NCBI RefSeq assembly: GCF_051401765.1
Contig: NW_027480464.1
Span: forward strand, 1,798,001 to 1,862,000
Length of the DNA stretch: 64,000 bases
Direction of reading: 5' to 3'
Origin: Calliopsis andreniformis
Taxonomy: Eukaryota; Arthropoda; Insecta; Hymenoptera; Andrenidae
A model generated the notes under the pieces. It had not been told where the DNA came from, searched no databases, and was given only the letters and a program-made list of their open reading frames with translations. Both the position numbers and the translations under genes were made by a program. Below are positions 23,564-37,400 of this stretch, piece after piece. Every line of letters begins with the position of its first letter. Position 1 is the first letter of the stretch.

Positions 23564-26025
23564 CCTCAATACTCAATCTTCAATCCTCAATCCTCAGTCC
23601 TCAAACCTCAATCCACAACCCTCAATCTTCAATCCTCAATACACAATCTGCAATCCTCAATACCTAATCCTCAATCTTCAATGCTCAATCCACAATCCTC
23701 AGCCCTCAATCCTCATTCTTCAATCCTCAACACCCAATCCTCAATCTTCACTCCTCAATACTCAATTTTCAATCCCCAATCCTCAATCCTCAACCCTCAA
23801 TCCTCAATCCTCAATCCTCAATCCTCAATCCTCATTCCTGAATCCTCAATCTGCAGACCTCAGACCTGAACAATCAGGTGTCAATCCTCAATCCTCAATA
23901 GAATATCATCAATTCACAGTTTTCAATACTCAATACTCAATCTGCAATCTTCAAATTTCTATCCACAAACATCAATTCTCTTCACTCAACCCTCATCACA
24001 CAGTCCCCAATACTCAACCTTCAATCATCAATCCTCAATCCACAATTCTCAATCCTCAATCTTCAATCCTCAATACTCAATCCTCAATCCTCAATCCTCA
24101 ATCCTGAATCCTCAATCCTCAATCCTCAGTCTTCAATCTTCAATCCTCAATCATCAATCCTCAATCCTCATTCCTCAATCGTCAGTCTTCAATCCTCAAT
24201 CCTCAATCCTCAAACCTCAATCCTCGATCCTCAATCCTCAATCCTCAGTCCTCGATCCTCAATCCTCAATCCTCAGTCCTCAAAACTCAAACCTGAATCC
24301 TCAATCCTGAATCCTCAACCTTCAGAACTCAGTCCTCAACAATCAGTTGTCAATTCTCAATTATCAATAGAATATAATCAATTCACAGTTTTCAATACTC
24401 AATACTCAATCTGCAATCTTCAAGTCTCTATCCACAAACATCAATTCTCATCATTCAACCCTCAACACTCAGTCCCCAATCCTCAATCTTCAACACTCGA
24501 TCCTCAATCCTCAATCCTCAATCCTCAATCCTCAATCCTCAACCTTCAATCCTCAATCCTCAATCTTCAATCCTCAATCCTCAATTCTCACTCCTCAAAA
24601 CTCAATCCTCAATCGTCAATCCTCAATCCTAAATCCTCAATTCTCAATCCTCAATCCTCAATCTACAGACCTCAAACATCAACACTGAACCCTCAGTCTT
24701 CGTCCTCAATCCACAACCCTCAATCCTCGATCCTCAATCTTCAAGCATCAATATTCAGTCTTCAATACTCAATCCTCAATCCTCAATACTCAAACCTCAA
24801 TACTCAATCTTCAATCCTCAATCCTCAGTCCTCAAACCTCAATCCACAACCCTCAATCTTCAATCCTCAATACACAATCTGCAATCCTCAATACCTAATC
24901 CTCAATCTTCAATGCTCAATCCACAATCCTCAGCCCTCAATCCTCATTCTTCAATCCTCAACACCCAATCCTCAATCTTCACTCCTCAATACTCAATTTT
25001 CAATCCCCAATCCTCAATCCTCAACCCTCAATCCTCAATCCTCAATCCTCAATCCTCAATCCTCATTCCTGAATCCTCAATCTGCAGACCTCAGACCTGA
25101 ACAATCAGGTGTCAATCCTCAATCCTCAATAGAATATCATCAATTCACAGTTTTCAATACTCAATACTCAATCTGCAATCTTCAAATTTCTATCCACAAA
25201 CATCAATTCTCTTCACTCAACCCTCATCACACAGTCCCCAATACTCAACCTTCAATCATCAATCCTCAATCCACAATTCTCAATCCTCAATCTTCAATCC
25301 TCAATACTCAATCCTCAATCCTCAATCCTCAATCCTGAATCCTCAATCCTCAATCCTCAGTCTTCAATCTTCAATCCTCAATCATCAATCCTCAATCCTC
25401 ATTCCTCAATCGTCAGTCTTCAATCCTCAATCCTCAATCCTCAAACCTCAATCCTCGATCCTCAATCCTCAATCCTCAGTCCTCGATCCTCAATCCTCAA
25501 TCCTCAGTCCTCAAAACTCAAACCTGAATCCTCAATCCTGAATCCTCAACCTTCAGAACTCAGTCCTCAACAATCAGTTGTCAATTCTCAATTATCAATA
25601 GAATATAATCAATTCACAGTTTTCAATACTCAATACTCAATCTGCAATCTTCAAGTCTCTATCCACAAACATCAATTCTCATCATTCAACCCTCAACACT
25701 CAGTCCCCAATCCTCAATCTTCAACACTCGATCCTCAATCCTCAATCCTCAATCCTCAATCCTCAATCCTCAACCTTCAATCCTCAATCCTCAATCTTCA
25801 ATCCTCAATCCTCAATTCTCACTCCTCAAAACTCAATCCTCAATCGTCAATCCTCAATCCTAAATCCTCAATTCTCAATCCTCAATCCTCAATCTACAGA
25901 CCTCAAACATCAACACTGAACCCTCAGTCTTCGTCCTCAATCCACAACCCTCAATCCTCGATCCTCAATCTTCAAGCATCAATATTCAGTCTTCAATACT
26001 CAATCCTCAATCCTCAATACTCAAA
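23564..26025 (+). repeat. 1,231-bp tandem duplication
   Basis: Unit 1 runs from 23,564 to about 24,794 and unit 2 from about 24,795 to 26,025. The 14-mer CCTCAATACTCAAT occurs at the start of unit 1, at the joint and at the end. Each unit carries an e block and a c block (23,895/24,364 and 25,126/25,595). I noticed no base difference between the units when comparing landmark stretches, so the event looks recent. The counterpart in copy B at 60.0-61.2 kb is single. Confidence 0.9.
24224..24279 (+). repeat. 28-bp tandem duplication
   Basis: Two successive four-heptamer units each begin with TCGATCC and end with TCAGTCC. The same doublet is found about 1,231 bp on (near 25,455), near 29,569 and near 60,657, so it arose before those larger duplications. 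It lies about 140 bases upstream of a c block. Confidence 0.82.
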
Positions 26026-26676
26026 CCTCAATACTCAATACTCAACTATCAATTCTCAATTCTCGATACTCAATAGAATATCCTGAATTCTCAGGAATCA
26101 ATACTCAAACCTTAACCCTCAGCCATCAGCCCTCATCCTCAATCCTCTATCCTCAATCCTCAATCCTCAATATTCAATCCACAATACACAATCTTCAATC
26201 CTCAACCCTCAATCCTCAATCCTCAATCCTCAACCCTCAGTCCTCATACTCAATTCTCAATCCTCAATCCTCAATCCTCAATACTCAATCTTCAATCATC
26301 AATAATCAATCTCCAACCCTAGATCCTCAATCCCCAATCCTCAATCCTTAATCCTCATTCCTCAATCCTCAATCCTCAATACTCATTCCTCAATCCTCAA
26401 TACTCAATCCTCAAACCTCAATCTTCAATCCTCAATATTCAATCTTCAATCCTCCGTCCTCAATCCTCAATCCTGAATCCTCAATCCTCAATCGTCAGGC
26501 TTCAATCCTCAATACTCGATTTCCAATCCTCAGTCCTCAATCCTCAATCCTCAATCCTCATTCTTCAATCCTCAATCCTCAATCCTCAGTCATCAAACCT
26601 CAATCCTGAATCCTCAATCCTGAATCCTCAATCTTCAGACCTCAGACCTAAACAATCAGACGTCAATCCGCAATGC

Positions 26677-29600
26677 TCAATAGAATATTATCAATTCACA
26701 GCTTTCAATACTCAATACTGAATCTGGAATCTTCAAATTTCTTTCCACAAACATCAATTCTCATCACTCAACCCTCAACACTCAGTCCCCAATCCTCAAT
26801 TTTCAATCCTCAATCCTCAATCCTCAATCCTCAATCCTCAAACTTCAATCCTCTGTACTCAATCCTCAATCCTCAATCCTCAATCCTCAACCCTCAATCC
26901 TCAATTTTCAATCCTCAATACTCAATCTTCAATCCTCAATCCTCAATCCTCAGTCCTCAATCCTCAATCCTCATTCTACAATCCTCAATACCCAATCCTC
27001 AATCTTCAATCCTCAATCCTCAATCCTCAGACCTCAATCCTCAATCTTCAATCCTCAATACACAATCTTCAATCCTCAATCCTCAATCCTCAATCCTCAA
27101 TCCTCAATCTTCAATCCTCAATCCTCAATCCTCATTCTTCAATCCTCAATACCCAATCCTCAATCTTCAATGCTCAATCCACAATCCTCAGCCCTCAATC
27201 CTCATTCTTCAATCCTCAACACCCAATCCTCAATCTTCAATCCTTAATCCTCAATCCCCAGACCTCAATCCTCAATCTTCAATCGTAAATACTCAATTTT
27301 CAATCCTCAATCCTCAATCCTCAATCCTCAATCCTCATTCTTCAATCCGCAACACCCAATACTCAATCTTCAATCCTCAATCTTCAATCCTCAATTCTCA
27401 ATCCTCAATCATCAATCCTCAATCCTCAGTCCTCAAACATCAATACTCAACCCTCAGTCCTCGTCCTCAATCCACAACGCTCAATCCTCGATCCTCAATC
27501 TTCAATCATCAATATTCAATCTTCAATCCTCAATCCTCAATCCTCAATCCTGAATACTCAATCCTCAATACTCAATTCCCAATCCTCAATACTCAAACAT
27601 CAATCCTCAATTCTCAATACTCAACAGAATATCCTGAATTCTCAGGATTCAATACTCAAACCTCAACACTCAACCCTCAATCCTCAATCCTCAATCCTCA
27701 GTCCTCAATCTTCAATCCTCAATACTCAATCTTCAATCCTGCATCCTCAACCCTCTATCCTCAATTCTCAATCCTCAATCGTCAGGCATCAATCCTCAAT
27801 ACCCAATCCTCGGTCTTCAATCTTCAATCCTCAATCCTCTATTCTCATTCCTCAATCCTCAGTCCTCAGACCTCAAACCTCAATCCCCAATCCTCAGCCC
27901 TCATCCTCATTCCTCAATCCTCAATCGTCAATCCTCAATCCTCAATCCTCAACCCTCAATCCTCAATGTTCAATCATCAATACCCAATCCTCAGTCTTCA
28001 ATCCTCAATGCTCAATCCTCAATCCTCAATCCTCATTCCTCAATCCACAATCCACAATCTTCAAACCTCAATCCTCAATCTTCAGTCCTCGCCCTCAATC
28101 CTCAACACTCAATCCTCAGTCCTCAATCTTCAATCGTCAATACTCAATCTTCAATCCTCAATCCTCAATCTTCAATCCTCAATCCTCAATTCTCACTCCT
28201 CAATACTCAATCCTCAATCGTCAATCCTCAATCCCCAGTTCTCAATCTTCAATCCTCAATCCTCATTCTTCAATCCTCAATCCTCAATCCTCAGTCATCA
28301 AACCTCAATCCTGAATCCTCAATCCTGAATCCTCAATCTTCAGACCTCAGACCTAAACAATCAGACGTCAATCCTCAATGCTCAATAGAATATTATCAAT
28401 TCACAGCTTTCAATACTCAATACTCAATCTGCAATCTTCAAATTTCTTTCCACAAACATCAATTCTCATCACTCAATCCTCAACACTCAGTCACCAATCC
28501 TCAATTTTCAATCCTCAATCCTCAATCCTCAATCCTCAATCCTCAAACTTCAATCCTCTATACTCAATCCTCAATCCTCAATCCTCAATCCTCAACCCTC
28601 AATCCTCAGTTTTCAATCCTCAATACTCAATCTTCAATCCTCAATCCTCAATCCTCAGTCCTCAATCCTCAATCCTCATTCTACAATCCTCAATACCCAA
28701 TCCTCAATCTTCAATCCTCAATCCTCAATCCTCAATTCTCAATCCTCAATCCTCAGTCCTCAGTCCTCAAACCTCAATCCTCAACCCTCAGCCCCCATTC
28801 TCAATCCTCAATCCTCAATTCGCAGTCCTCAGCCCTCAAACCTCAATCCTCAACCCTCAGACCTCACCCTCAAACCTCAATTATCAATCCTAAATCCTCA
28901 ATATTCAATCCTCAATACTCAATCTTCAATCCTCAATCCTCAGTCCTCAAACCTCAATCCACAACCCTCAATCTTCAATCCTCAATACACAATCTGCAAT
29001 CCTCAATACCTAATCCTCAATCTTCAATGCTCAATCCACAATCCTCAGCCCTCAATCCTCATTCTTCAATCCTCAACACCCAATCCTCAATCTTCACTCC
29101 TCAATACTCAATTTTCAATCCCCAATCCTCAATCCTCAACCCTCAATCCTCAATCCTCAATCCTCAATCCTCAATCCTCATTCCTGAATCCTCAATCTTC
29201 AGACCTCAGACCTGAACAATCAGGTGTCAATCCTCAATCCTCAATAGAATATCATCAATTCACAGTTTTCAATACTCAATACTCAATCTGCAATCTTCAA
29301 ATTTCTATCCACAAACATCAATTCTCTTCACTCAACCCTCAACACACAGTCCCCAATACTCAACCTTCAATCATCAATCCTCAATCCACAATTCTCAATC
29401 CTCAATCTTCAATCCTCAATACTCAATCCTCAATCCTCAATCCTCAATCCTGAATCCTCAATCCTCAATCCTCAGTCTTCAATCTTCAATCCTCAATCAT
29501 CAATCCTCAATCCTCATTCCTCAATCGTCAGTCTTCAATCCTCAATCCTCAATCCTCAAACCTCAATCCTCGATCCTCAATCCTCAATCCTCAGTCCTCG

Positions 29601-30478
29601 ATCCTCAATCCTCAATCCTCAGTCCTCAAAACTCAAACCTGAATCCTCAATCCTGAATCCTCAACCTTCAGAACTCAGTCCTCAACAATCAGTTGTCAAT
29701 TCTCAATTATCAATAGAATATAATCAATTCACAGTTTTCAATACTCAATACTCAATCTGCAATCTTCAAGTCTCTATCCACAAACATCAATTCTCATCAT
29801 TCAACCCTCAACACTCAGTCCCCAATCCTCAATCTTCAACACTCGATCCTCAATCCTCAATCCTCAATCCTCAATCTTCAATCCTCAATACTCAATCTTC
29901 AATCCTCCATTCTCAATCCTTAATCCTCAATCCTCAATCCTCAATCGTCAGGTTTCAATCCTCAATCCTCAATCCTCAATCCTCAATCCTGAATCCTCAA
30001 TCCTCAATCCCCAATCTTCAATCCTCAATACTCAGTCTTCAATCCCCAATCCTCAATACTCAATCCTCAATTCTGATTCTTCAACCCTCAATAACCAATC
30101 CTCAATCATAAATCCTCAATCCTCAATCCTCAATTCTCAATCATCAATCCTCAATCCTCAGACCTCAAACATCAATACTCAACTCTCAGTCCTCGTCCTC
30201 AATCCACAACCATCAATCCTCAATCCCCAATCTTCAATCATCAATATTCAATCTTCTGTCCTCAATCCTCAATCCTGAATCCTCAATCCTCAGTCGTCAA
30301 TGTTCAATCCGCAATACCCAAATCTCAATCTTCAATCCTCAATCCTCAATCCTCAATCCTCAATCCTCGATCCTCAATCCTCAATCCTCAGTCCTCAAAG
30401 CTCAAACCTGAATCCTCAGTCCTGAATCCTCAACTTTCAGAACTGAGTCCTCAACAATCAGTTGTCAATTCTCAATTA
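26677..30478 (+). repeat. 4.1-kb-type unit, copy A second, diverging at right
   Basis: This matches 57,764 onward in copy B at offset 31,087, with landmarks b 26,677, P 27,621, b 28,382, e 29,241 and c 29,710. After about 29,870 it no longer follows the 4,115-bp unit. Where copy B returns to an a/P-type stretch and a new b block, copy A runs into sequence like 16.8-17.3 kb and reaches an f block at 30,479. It retains the 525 bp missing from the unit before it and the 336 bp missing from the last unit of the window. Confidence 0.86.
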
Positions 30479-33400
30479 TCAATAGAACATAGTCAATTCA
30501 CAGTTTTCAATACTCAATACTCAATCTGCAATCTTCAAATCTCTATCCACAAACGTCAATTCTCATCATTCAACCCTCAACACTCAGTCCCCAATCCTCA
30601 ATCTTCAACACTCCATCCTCAATCCTCAATCCTCAATTCTCAATCCTCAATCGTCAGGCTTCAATACTCAATACCCAATCCTCAGTCTTCAATTTTCAAT
30701 CCTCAATCCTCAATTCTCAATCCTCAATCCTCAATCCTCAACCCTCAATCCTCAATCCTCAATCCTCAATCCTCAATCCTCATGCCTCAGTCCTCAATCC
30801 TCAATCCTCAGTCATCAAACCTCAATCCTGAATCCTCAATCCTGAATCCTCAATTTTCAGACCTCAGACCTGAACAATCAGACGTCAATCCTCAATGCTC
30901 AATAGAATATTATCAATTCACAACTTTCAATACTCAATACTCAATCTGCAATCTTCAAATTTCTTTCCACAAACATGAATTCTCATCACTCAACCCTCAA
31001 CACTCAGTCCCCAATCCTCAATTTTCAATCCTCAATCCTCAATCCTCAATCCTCAATCCTCAAACTTCAATCCTCTATACTCAATCCTCAATCCTCAACC
31101 CTCAACCCTCAACACTCAATCCTCAATTTTCAATCCTCAATACTCAATCTTCAATCCTCAATCCTCAATCCTCAGTCCTCAATCCTCAATCCTCATTCTA
31201 CAATCCTCAATACCCAATCCTCAATCTTCAATCCTCAATCCTCAATCCTCAATCGTCAATTCTCAATCCTCAATCCTCAGTCCTCAGTCCTCAAAACTCA
31301 ATCCTCAACCCTGAGCCCTCATTCTCAATCCTCAATCCTCAATTCTCAGTCCTCAGCCCTCAAACCTCAATCCTCAACCGTCAGACCTCACCCTCAAACC
31401 TCAATTATCAATCCTAAATCATCAATCTTCAATCCTCGATACTCAATCTTCAATCCTCAATCCTCAGTCCTCAAACCTCAATCCACAACCCTCAATCTTC
31501 AACCCTCAATACACAATCTGCAATCCTCAATACCCAATCCTCAATCTTCAATGCTCAATCCACAATCCTCAGCCCTCAATCATCATTCTTCAATACTCAA
31601 CACCCAATCCTTAATCTTCAATCCTCAATACTCAATTTTCAATCCCCAATCCTCAATCCTCAACCCTCAATCCTCAATTTTCAATCCTCAATACTCAATC
31701 TTCAATCCTCAATCCTCAATCCTCAGTCCTTAATCCTCAATCCTCATTGTACAATCCTCAATACCCAATCCTCAATCTTCAATACTCAATCCTCAATCCT
31801 CAATTCTCAATCCTCAGTCCTCAATCCTCAATCCTCATTCTTCAATCCTCAATACCCAATCGTCAATCTTCATTCCGCAATCCACAATCCTCATCCCTCA
31901 ATCCTCATTCTTCAATCCTCAACACCCAATCCTCAATCTTCAATCCTCAATCCTCAATCCTCAGACCTCAATCCTCAATCTTCAAGCCTCAATACTCAAT
32001 CTGCAATCCTCAACCCTCAATCCTCAATCCTCAATCCTCATTATTCAATCCTCAATACCCAATCCTCAATACCCAATCCTCAAACTTCAATCCTCAATCC
32101 TCAATCCTCAATTCTCATTCCTCAATCCTCAATCCACAGACCTCAATCCTCAACCTTCAATCCTCAATACTCAATCTTCAATCCTCAATCCTCAATCCTC
32201 AATCCTCAATACTCATTCTTCAATCCTCAACACCCAATTCTCAATCTTCAATCCTCAATACTCAATCTGCAATCCTCAATCCTCAATATACAGACCCCAA
32301 ACATCAACACTCAACCCTCAGTCTTCGTCCACAATCCACAACCCTCAATCCTCGATCCTCAATCTACAAGCATCAATATTCAGTCTTCAATACTCAATCC
32401 TCAATCCTCAATACTCAAACCTCAATCCTCAATACTCAACTATCAATTCTGAATTCTCAATACTCAATAGAATATCCTGAATTCTCAGGATTCAATACTC
32501 AAACCTTAACCCTCAACCATCAGCCCTCATCCTCAATCCTCAATCCTCAATCCTCAATCCTCAATATTCAATCCACAATACACAATCTTCAATCCTCAAT
32601 CCTCAATCCTCAATCCTCAACCCTCAGTCCTCATACTCAATTCTCAATCCTCAATACTCAATCCTCAATACTCAATCTTCAATCATCAATAATCAATCTC
32701 CAATCCTAGATCCTCAATCCCCAATCCTCAATCCTTAATCCTCATTCTTCAATCCTCAATCCTCAATCTTCAACACTCGATCCTCAATCCTCAATCCTCA
32801 ATCCTCAATCTTCAATCCTCAATACTCAATCTTCAATACCCAATCCTCAATCTTCAGTCCTCAATCCTCAATCCTCATTCTTCAATCCTCAATACCCGAT
32901 CGTCAATCTTCAATCCGCAATCCACAATCCTCATCCCTCAATCCTCATTCTTCAATCCTCAACACCCAATCCTTAATCTTCAATCCTCAATCCTCAATCC
33001 TCAGACCTCAATCCTCAATCTTTAATCCTCAATACTCAATCTTCAATCCCCAATCCTCAATCCTCAATCCTCAGACCTCAATCCTCAATCTTCAATCCTC
33101 AATACTCAATCTTCAATCCTCAATCCTCAATCCTCAATCCTCAATCCTCAATACTCATTCTTCAATCCTCAATACCCAATCCTCAATCTTCAATCCTCAA
33201 TCCTCAATCCTCAATCCTCAATCTTCAATCCTCAATCTTCAGTCCTCAAACCTCAATTCTGAATCCTCAATCCTGAATCCTCAATCTTCAGACCTCAGAC
33301 CTGAACAATCAGGTGTCAGTCCTCAATCCTCAATAGAATATCATCAATTCACAGTTTTCAATACTCAATACTCAATCTGCAATCTTCAAATTTCTATCCA

Positions 33401-34344
33401 TAAACATCAATTCTCTTCACTCAACCATCAACACACAGTCCCCAATCCTCAATCTTCAATCATCAATCCTCAATCCTCAATTCTCAATCCTCAATCGTCA
33501 ATCCCCAATCCTCAATCTTCAATCCTCAATCCTCGATCCTCAATCCTCAATCCTCAATCTTCAGTCCACAATAATCAATCTTCAATCCTCAATCCTCAAT
33601 CCTCAATCCTGAATCCTCAATCCTCAATCCCCAATCTTCAATCCTCAATACTCAGTCTTCAATCCCCAATCCTCAATACTCAATCCTCAATCCTGATTCT
33701 TCAACCCTCAATACCCAATCCTCAATCAAAGATCCTCAATCCTCAATCCTCAATACTCAATACTCATTCTTCAATCCTCAATACCCAATCCTCAATCTTC
33801 AATCCTCAATCCTCAATCCTCAATCCTCAATCTTCAATCCTCAATCTTCAGTCCTCAAACCTCAATTCTGAATCCTCAATCCTGAATCCTCAATCTTCAG
33901 ACCTCAGACCTGAACAATCAGGTGTCAATCCTCAATCCTCAATAGAATATCATCAATTCACAGTTTTCAATACTCAATACTCAATCTGCAATCTTCAAAT
34001 TTCTATCCACAAACATCAATTCTCTTCACTCAACCCTCAACACACAGTCCCCAATCCTCAATCTTCAATCATCAATCTTCAATCCTCAATTCTCAATCCT
34101 CAATCGTCAATCCCCAATCCTCAATCTTCAATCCTCAATCGTCGATCCTCAATCCTCAATCCTCAATCTTCAGTCCACAATAATCAATCTTCAATCCTCA
34201 ATCCTCAATCCTCAATCCTGAATCCTCAATCCTCAATCCCCAATCTTCAATCCTCAGTCCTCAAACCTCAATTCTGAATCCTCAATCCTGAATCCTCAAA
34301 CTTCAGCCCTCAGTCCTCAACAATCAGTTGTCATTCCTCAATCC
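29870..34344 (+). repeat. Heptamer segment seen once, more diverged
   Basis: No other part of the window aligns collinearly over this whole stretch. Pieces resemble other places. Around 29,990 and at 30,479 (f block) it looks like 16,820-17,160. From the b block at 30,899 to about 32,200 it looks like 7,703-8,900, including the rare CATTGTACAATCC at 31,746 and 8,528. The P block at 32,464 resembles 1,657. Two e blocks follow at 33,330 and 33,939 within a direct repeat. Two GAATTC sites lie close together (32,451 and 32,479), and another (30,977) sits inside an L block. The sequence is still purely heptameric. The equivalent part of copy B lies beyond the window, so whether it is single-copy in the array is unknown. 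Confidence 0.75.
33156..34255 (+). repeat. Direct repeat of about 490 bp at 609-bp spacing
   Basis: The stretch 33,156-33,646 recurs at 33,765-34,255. Both contain an e block (33,330 and 33,939) and the later CAGTCCACAATAATC motif. The 120 bases between the two arms are not repeated, and they include an unusual CAATCAAAGATCC at about 33,724. The spacing of 609 is 87 heptamers. The arms differ by a few bases, for example CCATAAACATC against CCACAAACATC. Confidence 0.85.
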
Positions 34345-34401
34345 TCAATAGAATATCCTCAATTCGCAGCTTTCGATACTCAATACTCAATCTGCAATCT
34401 T

Positions 34402-37400
34402 CCAACCTGTATCCACAAACATCAATTTTCACCACTCAACCGCCAGCACTCTTTCCTCAATGTTCAATCCTCGATCCTCAACTCTCAATCTTCGATCCGA
34501 AATACTGAATCTTCAATCCCCAATCCTCAATCCTCAATCCTCAATTCTCAATCCTCAATCCTCAATCCTCAATACTCAATCCTCAACCTTCAATCCTCAA
34601 TACTCAATCTTCAATCCTCAATCCTCAATACTCAATCCTCAATCCTCATTCTTCAATCCTCCATACACAATCCTCAATCCTCATTCTTCAATCCTCAATC
34701 CTCAATCCTCAACATTCAATCCTCAATACTCTGTCTTCAATCCTCAACCCTCAATCCTCAATCCTCAATCCTCATTCTACAATCGTCAATACCCAATCCT
34801 CAATCCTCAATCCTCAATCCTCAATCCTCAACCCTCAATGCTCAATCCTCAACACCCAATCGTCAATCTTCAATCCTCAATCCTCAATCCTCAATCCGCA
34901 ATCCTCAACCCTCAATCCTCTGTCCTCAAACCTCAATCCTGAATCCTCAATACTGAAACCACAATCTTCAGGTCTCAGTCCTCAACAATCAGTTGTCTGT
35001 CCTCAATCCTCAATAGAATGTCATCAATTCACAGCTTTCAATGCTCAATACTCAATCTGCAATCTTCAAATCTCTATCCACAAACATCAATTCTCATCAC
35101 TCAACCCTCAACACTCCGTCCCCAATCCTAAATCTTCAATCCTCAATCCTCAATCCTCAATTTTCAATCCTCAATACTCAACCTTCAATCCTCAATGCTC
35201 AATCCTCAATCCTCAATCCTCATTCCTCAATCCACAATCCTCAATCTTCAAACCTCAATCCTCAATCTTCAGTCCTCGCCCTCAATCCTCAACACTCAAT
35301 CCTCAGCCTTCAATCTTCAATCGTCAATACTCAATCTTCAATCCTCAATCCTCAATCTTCAATCCTCAATCCTCAATTCTCACACCTCAAAACTCAATCC
35401 TCAATCGTCAATCCTCAATCCCCAATTCTCAATCTTCAATCCTCAATCCTCAATCCTCAATCCTCAATCCTCAATCTTCAATCCTCAATACTCAATCTTC
35501 AATCCTCAATCCTCAATCCTCAATCCTCAATGCTCTATCCTCAATCCTCAATCCTCAACCCTCAATCTTCAATCCTCAATACTCAATCTGCAATCCTCAA
35601 TCCTCAATCCTCAATCCTCAATCCTCATTCTTCAATCCTGAATACCCAATCCTCAATACCCAATCCTGAAACTTCAATACTCAATCCTCAATCCTCAATT
35701 CTCAGTCCTCAATCCTCAATCCACCGACCTCAATCCTCAACCTTCAATCCTCAATACTCAATCTTCAATCCTCAATCCTCAATCCTCAATTCTCAATCCT
35801 CATTCTTCAATCCTCAACACCCAATCCTCAATCTTCAATACTCAATCCTAAATCCTCAATTCTCAATCCTCAATCCTCAATCTACAGACCTCAAACATCA
35901 ACACTGAACCCTCAGTCTTCGTCCTCAATCCACAACCCTCAATCCTCGATCCTCAATCTACAAGCATCAATATTCAGTCTTCAATACTCAATCCTCAATC
36001 CTCAATACTCAAACCTCAATCCTCAATACTCAACTATCAATTCTCAATTCTCGATACTCAATAGAATATCCTGAATTCTCAGGATTCAATACTCAAACCT
36101 TAACCCTCAACCATCAGCCCTCATCCTCAATCCTCTATCCTCAACACTCAATCCTCAATATTCAATCCACAATACACAATCTTCAATCCTCAACCCTCAA
36201 TCCTCAATCCTCAATCCTCAACCCTCAGTCCTCATACTCAATTCTCAATCCTCAATCCTCAATCCTCAATACTCAATCTTCAATCATCAATAATCAATCT
36301 CCAATCCTAGATCCTCAGTCCCCAATCCTCAATCCTTAATCCTCATTCCTCAATCCTCAATCCTCAATCCTCAATCCTCAATCCTCAATACTCATTCCTC
36401 AATCCTCAATACTCAATCCTCAAACCTCAATCTCCAATCCTCAATACTCAATCTTCAATCCTCCGTCCTCAATCCTCAATCCTGAATCCTCAATCCTCAA
36501 TCGTCAGGCTTCAATCCTCAATACTCGATTTCCAATCCTCAGTCCTCAATCCTCAATCCTCAATCCTCATTCTTCAATCCTCAATCCTCAATCCTCAGTC
36601 ATCAAACCTCAATCCTGAATCCTCAATCCTGAATCCTCAATCTTCAGACCTCAGACCTAAACAATCAGACGTCAATCCTCAATGCTCAATAGAATATTAT
36701 CAATTCACAGCTTTCAATACTCAATACTCAATCTGCAATCTTCAAATTTCTTTCCACAAACATCAATTCTCATCACTAAACCCTCAACACTCAGTCCCCA
36801 ATCCTCAATTTTCAATCCTCAATCCTCAATCCTCAATCCTCAATCCTCAAACTTCAATCCTCTATACTCAATCCTCAATCCTCAATCCTCAATCCTCAAC
36901 CCTCAATCCTCAATTTTCAATCCTCAATACTCAATCTTCAATCCTCAATCCTCAATCCTCAGTCCTCAATCCTCAATCCTCATTCTACAATCCTCAATAC
37001 CCAATCCTCAATCTTCAATCCTCAATCCTCAATCCTCAATTCTCAATCCTCAATCCTCAGTCCTCAGTCCTCAAACCTCAATCCTCAACCCTCAGCCCTC
37101 ATTCTCAATCCTCAATCCTCAATTCGCAGTCCTCAGCCCTCAAACCTCAATCCTCAACCCTCAGACCTCACCCTCAAACCTCAATTATCAATCCTAAATC
37201 CTCAATATTCAATCCTCAATACTCAATCTTCAATCCTCAATCCTCAGTCCTCAAACCTCAATCCACAACCCTCAATCTTCAATCCTCAATACACAATCTG
37301 CAATCCTCAATACCTAATCCTCAATCTTCAATGCTCAATCCACAATCCTCAGCCCTCAATCCTCATTCTTCAATCCTCAACACCCAATCCTCAATCTTCA

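Larger units (their letters stand above)
21856..26676 (+). repeat. 4.1-kb-type unit, copy A first, rearranged to 4,821 bp
   Basis: This begins at a b block and ends where the next b block with the same flanks begins, 4,821 bp later. Landmarks are b 21,856, P 22,800, e 23,895, c 24,364, e 25,126, c 25,595 and P 26,070. The equivalent distance in copy B is 4,115. The difference is fully explained by a 525-bp deletion at 23,348/23,349 and a 1,231-bp tandem duplication that doubles the e-c pair: 4,115 - 525 + 1,231 = 4,821. The longest ATG-started stop-free stretch in the window, 751 codons at 21,852-24,107, crosses this unit and the deletion junction. It has no features beyond the repeated heptapeptide. 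Confidence 0.9.
1..34401 (+). repeat. 34.4-kb higher-order repeat, copy A
   Basis: Position 1 realigns at 34,402, and a constant offset of 34,401 holds for every landmark up to about 11,378. Beyond that the offset to copy B becomes 38,020, then 35,908, then 31,087, and each step is explained by one insertion or deletion. Copy A holds two 10.4-kb units (the second deleted), a stretch of about 6.7 kb with subtypes e, f, d and a, two 4.1-kb-type units, and a segment at about 29.9-34.3 kb that is seen once. The boundary at position 1 is set by the window edge. The 155 or so bases before 34,402 also match the sequence before other type-d blocks, so the real repeat edge probably lies to the left of the window. 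Confidence 0.93.

Noticed and set aside
21852..24107. A 751-codon protein and similar long open frames (710 codons at 14,357 and 52,377; 551 codons at 26,673 and 57,760)
   Set aside because: All + frames are open by construction and give the same heptapeptide. Overlapping frames are equally long, ends sit at repeat variants, units include frame-shifting 6-bp slips, and no domain, signal peptide or composition change is visible.
33720..33735. CAATCAAAGATCC as an insertion scar
   Set aside because: It can be explained by substitutions in two heptamers. No foreign sequence is attached.
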